From Paraspadella gotoi (taxonomy: Eukaryota > Chaetognatha), in the NCBI GenBank assembly GCA_051294375.1, contig CM119270.1, positions 17,606,893-17,670,892 of the forward strand: a stretch of 64,000 nucleotides of DNA, written 5' to 3'. The notes under the pieces were generated by a model that was given only the letters and a program-made list of their open reading frames with translations, was not told where the DNA came from and ran no database searches. This document shows, one piece after another, positions 57,317-64,000 of this stretch. Position 1 is the first letter of the stretch. Each line of letters starts with the position of its first letter. Made by a program: the position numbers and the translations under genes.

Positions 57317-57919
57317 CATTCCTACACTACGCTCTGCTTTGCAGAAAACGTTCCACAACACAAGGGAGCAATCCCAATAGAATGCAATTAAATTCCAACC
57401 TTCCTTTTAATTTTACCTTCATTTCCTTATTTTTTTTTATAAACATAAGCCCTTTTTATTCATTGAACTTACTGCGAGCAACGCTTTACAATTATCTACC
57501 GGGTAGAAACTTTATCGAAGTTACTCCATAGACAAATTTCGCTTGGAATAACGAATTACCTAGACAATAAAAAGACGTCTATCAAACAGATCAAATTCCG
57601 AAATAAAAACAAAAGATCAGAAACTTGGCCAAATCAGCGAGTCGACCCTTCGTTTGAGCGTTCGCTGTAAGGTCAAGGAAAAGTTTTTGTTTACCCAAAA
57701 ATTAAACAAAAACAATCGAAAAGGAAAAACGAAAACAAACAAAAACAACACCCTCTTTTAATTAAAAAAAACCCTTCAAGATTTGAAAGAATCCTTTGAT
57801 AAAAAAAGTTTAAAAAAACCCAACCCTACAACCCCTTTAAAATACACTCCGCCAAGAAACAAACACGCTTAGTGCATCAAACAAACCAACACAACAACAA
57901 CAACGACCAAAAAAAAATC
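57317..57919 (+). other. Exon 3, 5' untranslated part (copy 4)
   Basis: Acceptor TTTTGCAG at 57309-57316, leader to the start codon at 57920. Confidence 0.38.
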
Positions 57920-58148
57920 ATGGGGAAGAGGCGGGAAAAAGAGCGAGGCCCGGGCAGCAACGAACGTCGGCAGGCAAAGCCAGCGGCGCGGGCGGGAACG
58001 TCAAAAGCGGGCAAAAATGCCGTCGAAGGGAAGCAGGGATTCGTCTAACGCGAACCCGAGCGAGGTGGGCCACAACCACAGTCATCGCCACCGCCGAAAG
58101 ATGGGAGAACAGAACTAGTCGGATATCGGCCGTCCTACGGAGCGCATG
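57920..58148 (+). CDS. First coding exon (copy 4)
   Basis: Starts ATGGGGAAGAGG, with an extra G after the third codon, and carries about a dozen insertions, so no long frame survives. The 3' end is the copy-3 type. Confidence 0.48.
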
Positions 58149-58215
58149 GTGAGTTAAGGGGGTTTGGGTGGGTTGGGGAAAGTAGTTGGTCGAGGAGTGG
58201 GTCGAGGGTGGTTGA

Positions 58216-58612
58216 ATTTGATTGTGGTTTGATTTGATTTTTGGTTTGATTTGATTTGATTTGAATTTGATTTGATTTGATTTGATTTGATTGATTTAGA
58301 TTTGCATTTGATTTGAATTTGATTTGATTTGATTGATTTAGATTTGATTTAGATTTGATTTAATATAAATTATGAATGATATGATGATGATATGATATGA
58401 TAAATGATCTGATTTGATTTGATTTAGATCTGAAATTTAGATTTAATTTGAATTTGATTTGATTTGATTTAGATTTGATTTGATTTGGATTTTGATTTGA
58501 TTTGGATTTTGAATTTTGATTTGATTGATTTTGAATTGATTTGAATTGGTTTTGAATTGAGTTATTTGAAGTGATGTTTGATTTTGGAATGAATTTGATT
58601 TGATTTGGTGAT
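58216..58612. repeat. (TTTGA)n repeat (copy 4)
   Basis: Degenerate pentanucleotide array; no perfect GATAT block. Confidence 0.93.
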
Positions 58613-59272
58613 TTAGTTAATGATGAAATGATATGCCGAATAAATTGGATGAATCAATGAATTTCGATCAAGAGTAATGAATTCAAAGAATGATTCGCAT
58701 TTTTCCGTACACGTTTTTAACCGTTTGTGACAATAGTAAATTTTTATGCTCGTATCTTTTTCGAGCACGTCAAATATTTTAAGGCTAAAAACTAAATTTT
58801 ATTCTCGGCACGAGCGATCACCGGCGGGGCACTTGTCAGCGTAGCGTTGATTGCTTACGTGCTTGTCGCAGTACTCAACTTGTGGCCTTGGTCGGCGTAA
58901 TTGGCTTGTTAATCATGCATGGCTTGTCATCGTACGTGCTAAGCGCGCGCGAACTTCGAAACGGAACTCCAAACGTTTTCGCCCTTGCGTCCAAGTCTTG
59001 ACGTTTCTCTCGCTTGATTGACGCTTCGATCGTCGGTTTTTAGTCAGGGAAAAAGAATCGCTGATTGGCTGAAGGAAAAAAAGAAAATATTTTATGACGG
59101 CTCCGCGGGCGAAATGGATATTGATATCAATTTAACCGGCTTCGTCGATGTCGTCATTAATGTAGTTCTAAAATTGGTATTTGTTCAAATTCGTTTAGTA
59201 AATGATAAAAAAAATATGATGAACTATGAATGAGATGTGCGGAAGGAAAATTAGGAAAAAAAACCGAGCGAG

Positions 59273-59274
<2 letters not shown>

Positions 59275-59321
<47 letters not shown>

Positions 59322-59324
59322 GAG

Positions 59325-59356
<32 letters not shown>
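59275..59356. repeat. (GA)n microsatellite
   Basis: Counterpart of 44065-44162. Confidence 0.95.
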
Positions 59357-59359
<3 letters not shown>

Positions 59360-59750
59360 GAACTGTAACCTGCCTCTACGAGAGATAAAGATTCGATTTG
59401 ATGGATTCGTAAGTCACAATTTTCCGCGATCGGTGATTGACAATTCACTGTACATCGGTGTCATAGTGGCGGCCCTTCACTTCACCGGTTGATAAGAAGG
59501 TGAATAATTGATGATACGCATAACTCTCTTTTCGCTGATGAAAGAAACGACTTTGAGTTCTATCCTTTTAAAAAAAAACATCATTTTCCACTTAGTGACA
59601 AATATAAAAGTTTTATAAGACTTTTCCACGGTGACAATCGCCGACAAACGACCACTGACAGTGACGGCCGACGTCCCTGGTTTTGAACAGTGACACGAGA
59701 AGCAGTCCGCACCAGAACTTGGCGTGAACAGTTTTTCGAAATTGACGAGT

Positions 59751-59895
59751 GGTCGTCATCTTAAAACGACTGTCGCTTCTGAAAAGAACGATCGGGCCTA
59801 TCTTGAACGAAAGTGCCGGCCATCTTGAAACGAACTGTCCCAGCCATCTGGGGAACATCGGTCGGCCATCTTGAAAGCAACGGTCACCATTCTTC
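59751..59895. repeat. YY1/Pho-like minisatellite, array 3
   Basis: About seven units with CCATCTTGAA-type cores, here as one uninterrupted array. Confidence 0.8.
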
Positions 59896-61304
59896 CCACT
59901 CGTTGGCCGGGTACCGTTTAGGAGAACGCGAACCGCGGCCCCTATTTCGGGGGAAAAAATTGCGTTCATCAGGTGCGAATAAAAGACTAATCGGGCGAAA
60001 AGAAAATGCTTCGGCTACCCTTTTTCTTTTTCCAATGGTTTTTTTCTTTTTTCAATGGAATCAGAGAATTCGCTTCTAAGTTCATGCGGTTTACAGTACA
60101 ATTATATTTCCCTTTTTTTCCTTTTCTGTTGATATGGTTTTGCCAACCTTCCATTTCCTAACTTAAATTTCGGAGTCGCTAATGGGCAACTTGGTTAAGT
60201 CGATTTGGGTGCAGACGAAACGTGTCAGTTGCATGCGAATAGTCTCTACGCGTTTTCACGTAGTTCCATTCACTTTCACATTTTCGTTTGTGATCGGAAT
60301 AATTTTTTGTAAGTTTCGAGCAATCTAATTTTAGCGAGAGAGATAATGAGCCTGTAGCCTTTCTGATGGCCTAGTTTCTCCACTGGTTATTTCTTACTTT
60401 AAAGATACGTTCTGTATAAAATTATTATAATAATGGATTGTAAAAGTTAAGGAGTGTAGTTCGCTTCTTCATCTTGATTAACCGCCCTGCCAAATATTCC
60501 GATATACTTTTCGGGCCCCTCATCTTCGCCCTCATCTTCGCCGCTCATCTTGCGGCCGCTCGACGGGGCGAATTTCGCGCGAAGGCGAAGACGAAATCCT
60601 TAGGGATTCGTCGTCGAGGAAAAAACGGCGAAAGTTTAATAGGAAAGTAACTTTTGAGGAGAAAGAAAACACATCAGTAATCCGGGGTGCGGCATTAGTA
60701 ATCAACATTAAGCAATCAAACATTAAGCATTAAGTACCAGTAATCGGACATCAGCCTTGAGCATCAGCGTCGGCAATCAACCAATCAAACAGCAGTATGA
60801 CAGTGAAAGAATGCATAAACTTATCATTCTTCTTTTTTCTTTATGTATACACAGATGGTTTGCCAAAGCAAATGGTAGAAAAAAACTTGCTGTCCTGCTT
60901 GATAGGTTGTTCATGATTCCAATTCCATATTTATAAAAAAATATTTTTAAATCTTTTGACGTCATTCGTTGATATCTTTTTTTTTCGTTCTTCTTGGGTA
61001 TTTTGCCTTCCTTCTTTGTTTGGCGTCGGCCAGGGTGAGGAAAATCTTTTAAATCGATTTTTTGATAAGATTCTTAGAAATCTAATCTGTCTGCTATCCC
61101 TTATTCCTTATTTCTCCGTCCAGCCCCCTCCGCCCCCTTATACTAAGCAAACTATAACTTTTGTACAATTCTTAATTTCGACTACTTCTCTTATTCTTCC
61201 TTCTTATTTCGACTATACCAACTTTTCCCTATCAATTATGTCTTTCCTCCTTGACAAATTCCTCCCCTTTCTATTCTCCCCTTTCCCTCCGCCCTTATTC
61301 TCTT

Positions 61305-61412
61305 CTCTCTCTCATTCTCTCGCTCTCTCTCTCTTCCTCTCTTCTCTCTCTCTCTCTCTTCTCTCCTCTCTCCTCTCTCTCTCTCTCTCTCTTCTCACTC
61401 TCTCTCTCCTCT
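61305..61412. repeat. (CT)n microsatellite
   Basis: Counterpart of 46618-46703. Confidence 0.95.
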
Positions 61413-61980
61413 TATGCGGGTTGATCTCATTTCCATGACCAGGGCTTTTTTGTTGTCTAAATTCAGAAGAAAGGCTCTTCGTCGACTTGATGTCGGTCTC
61501 CCTCGTCGTCATGAAACAACAAGTGACAACAAGAAGAGAGAAATGTAGTTTAGCGTCTAATTCGCGCCCTCGGTATCAGTTTTCGTTTCGCCTTCCCATT
61601 GAATTTTTCGAGTTTCGTATATTTCTCAGACTTCAACGAAAGCCCCAAAACTATTGACAAATTCACTCTTCGGTGGCAAAATTTAACAAATATCGACGTC
61701 TATCTTTGCCTTGTCTATCTTTGTCTATCTTAATCTAATCTAATCACCATCACAAAGACTAAGTAAAAAAAAAAAAAAAAAAAAAAAAAACGTTAAAAAA
61801 AACGGTGATTGTATTAAAACATTTAATTATCTTTTAAATTTTGAAAAACCGGACGTTAATTGAAGCTCTCCGAGATGATATAGTTTTTTGTTTTTTTGAG
61901 CTGGTGCCGTGTTGTGCCGATTCCGAAAACTCCGTCATTATAATAAAACACAACAAACAAAAACAAACACAGCAAACTGA

Positions 61981-62422
61981 TTAACAACTCGTCTGGCCCG
62001 TAGCCTTCCGATCCAGGGGCAGCAAAGCAGACCTGGCATACTTCGTATTCCTGCCTAGCCCGCCCTCTCCGATCCCCCGCAAGCGCCCCCCCCCCCCCCC
62101 TTCGTCCGCACTTTGAAAACCCCGGCGGCAACGGTCGGCAACCCGAGCGGGCCCTCATCCGGCTCCGTCCCCGGCGGGCAGCTCGCAAGTAATATCCGGC
62201 TAATCGGGGGCCTGCGAGCCCGAGGGGGCATCGGGGCACATGTCGACTGATTCGTCCCGTCGGGTGGTCGGTCGTCACTACGTGACCAATGGATCGAAGA
62301 AGGTGTGCGTTCGAATCTGCGCAACATGTGTCTCGGTCGTTTGGAGGAATGTAGACCTGAATCCTTTTTGTCGACAAAGTTGTTTCGTTTCGATTACAGG
62401 CGTCGGGGTTTCCAAGTTAAAT
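61981..62422 (-). pseudogene. Disrupted copy of the cysteine-rich terminal exon
   Basis: Matches 47604-47231 with the same acceptor and stop, but about 50 extra C-rich bases (62050-62100, including a run of some 15 C) split the cysteine module, and the acidic stretch is altered (62251-62282). Either a consensus error in this poor contig or a genuinely broken copy. Confidence 0.5.
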
Positions 62423-63132
62423 CTGATCGAAAGGAAAGAAATTTAACCTTGTTATAAATACACGTAGTTAAATATTTTATTTGTACTTGATTCCTTAAAA
62501 AAATTAAAAATCTAGCTTTTTAAATTGAGATTTCAGGTGGGATCTACAGATTCCTTTCAATCAATATTAGAGCGTAGTGAAAAGTTTACGAAAAGTTTCT
62601 AAATGTCAATTTTGAACAACATACCACCATCAAGTGAACATTAAATGTAGAAAAAATTTAATGTATTAATGTATTATGTAGAAAAATTAATTTTATGTCT
62701 TTATTTTTCCGCAGTAGGCTAATAATTTATATATAGTCTATCCTTATAAAATTGAGAAATATCAAAATAGGCTTTTTCCTTAATTTTGACTGAGATTTGA
62801 ATTCCTCGCCAAAAGTGAGGAAAAGAATATAAAATCATTTTTAAAAATTCCTTTCATTAAGTGGGTTAAAATTAATTTTATATATAAAATTTTAATTTTC
62901 AGCTTAAAATATAGGTTTTTTTTAAAAATTTGCTCGCAACTTAAGTAAAGAATTTTTAAAAAAGAGTTATAATTCTTTCATGACGAATCCAAATCTGCAA
63001 AAAAAAAATCTTAAACTATTTTGAAAATTTTATTAACATTTAATTGCATATGGCCGACTGCGTAAATTGTAAAATTTATTATAATTTTTTTAAATAGCAA
63101 ATAATGTTGATTAAATATAAATGTTGTTCGTC

Positions 63133-63157
63133 NNNNNNNNNNNNNNNNNNNNNNNNN
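63133..63157. other. Assembly gap, 25 N
   Basis: Follows the second copy of the downstream segment. Confidence 0.99.
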
Positions 63158-64000
63158 TCGTTCCTCACTTTTAGAATTTTAATTAAAGTTAATTTTAAAA
63201 TTTTTACTACGCTTTAATCAATATATCATATTGTCATTTATCATCATCGTAAATATTAAGAGAAAAAACTTAAAATCATGAATTTTCTGAAATAAAAAAA
63301 AAGGAGAGATCACGTGAACATTAATTTGTAGAAAAATTAATTTAAGTTCTTTAATTTTCGCAGTAGGCTATATTTATATATAGTATTATCTTATAAAATT
63401 GAGAAATTTCAATAGGCTTTTCTTAATTTTGACTGCAGATTTGAATTCCTCGCCAAAAGTTGAGAAAAGAAAATATAAATTCATTTTTAAAAATTCTTTC
63501 ATTAAGTGGGTTAAAAATAAAAATTTAATATACAAAATTTTAATTTTCAGCTTAAAATATAGGTTTTTTAAAAATTTTCTCAAAACTTAATGAAAAGAAT
63601 TTTTAAAAAAGAGTTATATTTCTTTTTTTTTACTTTCATGACGAATCCAAATCTGCAAAAAAAAAATCTTAAAAAACTATTTTGAAATTTATTATTTAAA
63701 TTGTAAATTTATTATAAATTTTTTTATACATAAATGTTGATTAATATAATGTTGTTCGTCCTACTTTTAGAATTTTAATTAAAGTTATTTTAAATTTTTA
63801 CTAACGCTTTAATCAATATATCATATTGTCATTTAATCATCATCGTAAATATTAAGAGAAAAAACTTAAAATCATGAATTTTCTGAAATAAAAACAGACA
63901 ATTGCACATTAAGACAATAAGAAGATTAAACGATTAAACGATGAGTCATTGAGCAAGAAAAATGCACTAATGGCAACAAAAAATAAATTCAAACAATTAA
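63158..64000 (+). repeat. Downstream segment, third partial copy (internally rearranged)
   Basis: 63158-63299 matches about 48260-48395, then at 63300-63313 jumps back to sequence equivalent to 47798 and runs to the window end (equivalent to about 48490). AT-rich, no gene. Confidence 0.9.

Larger units (their letters stand above)
50303..58757 (+). repeat. Copy 4 of the unit, 5' half missing
   Basis: Equivalent to 35617-43567. It has the highest indel load of the four copies, often one extra base every 20-30 bases, many outside homopolymers. Confidence 0.95.
58757..63132 (+). repeat. Downstream segment, second copy
   Basis: Colinear with 43567-48260, with many indels; it lacks the 44649-44838 stretch and the second minisatellite version. 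Confidence 0.95.

Overview
This is animal genomic DNA, most likely from an arthropod or another invertebrate. It has GT-AG introns, AT-rich spacers, TATA/CCAAT/CRE-type promoter elements and very many (GA)n/(CT)n microsatellites, with no bacterial-style operons, rRNA, tRNA or CRISPR. The taxon cannot be fixed further from the sequence. Ten runs of N split the window, seven of them exactly 25 bases long, so this is a scaffold of small contigs. Base quality is poor: copies of the same DNA differ mainly by one-base and homopolymer indels, so long single-frame ORFs are untrustworthy and most open frames in the purine or pyrimidine tracts are not genes.

Layout. 1-7440 is single-copy: purine minisatellites, CpG-rich islands and several candidate plus-strand exons (1491-1671, 5905-6006, 6534-6662), then a CCAAT/CRE region at 6660-6780. 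From 7440 to 58757 the window mostly shows one ~12.9 kb segment four times: 7440-20385, 20411-33083, 33109-43567 (5' part missing) and 50303-58757 (5' half missing). The segment that follows it is at 43567-50178, repeated at 58757-63132 and again in part at 63158-64000. I think these are uncollapsed or haplotypic contigs placed in series, not a real tandem array.

The best gene model in the repeated unit is on the plus strand (copy-1 coordinates). A TATA-like core promoter with an FTZ-F1/ERR-type half-site (17710-17725) leads to a non-coding exon ending at 17845. Exon 2 is 18653-18901. Exon 3 is 18990-19788 and carries the start codon at 19580, with a GTGAGT donor after about 70 codons. A (TTTGA)n tract fills the start of the next intron. 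The protein begins MGKSGKKS and is Ala/Ser/Thr-rich; I do not recognise it. The same unit holds other exon candidates on both strands (8475-8601 and 10868 on plus; 12053-11989, 15405-15319 and 16801-16740 on minus) that cannot be chained with confidence.

The downstream segment holds the one exon with a recognisable fold: a minus-strand cysteine-rich terminal exon (47604-47231) with four CxxC pairs of the ephrin-receptor-like (GCC2/GCC3) type. It also has arrays of ~21-bp repeats carrying YY1/Pho-like AAGATGGC cores. A further minus-strand exon at 50057-49877 may belong to the same gene. The most interesting non-coding signals are a 51-nt hairpin with G-U wobbles in all four copies, the YY1-like arrays, a CRE cluster, a 10-bp CACGTG palindrome and G-quadruplex blocks.
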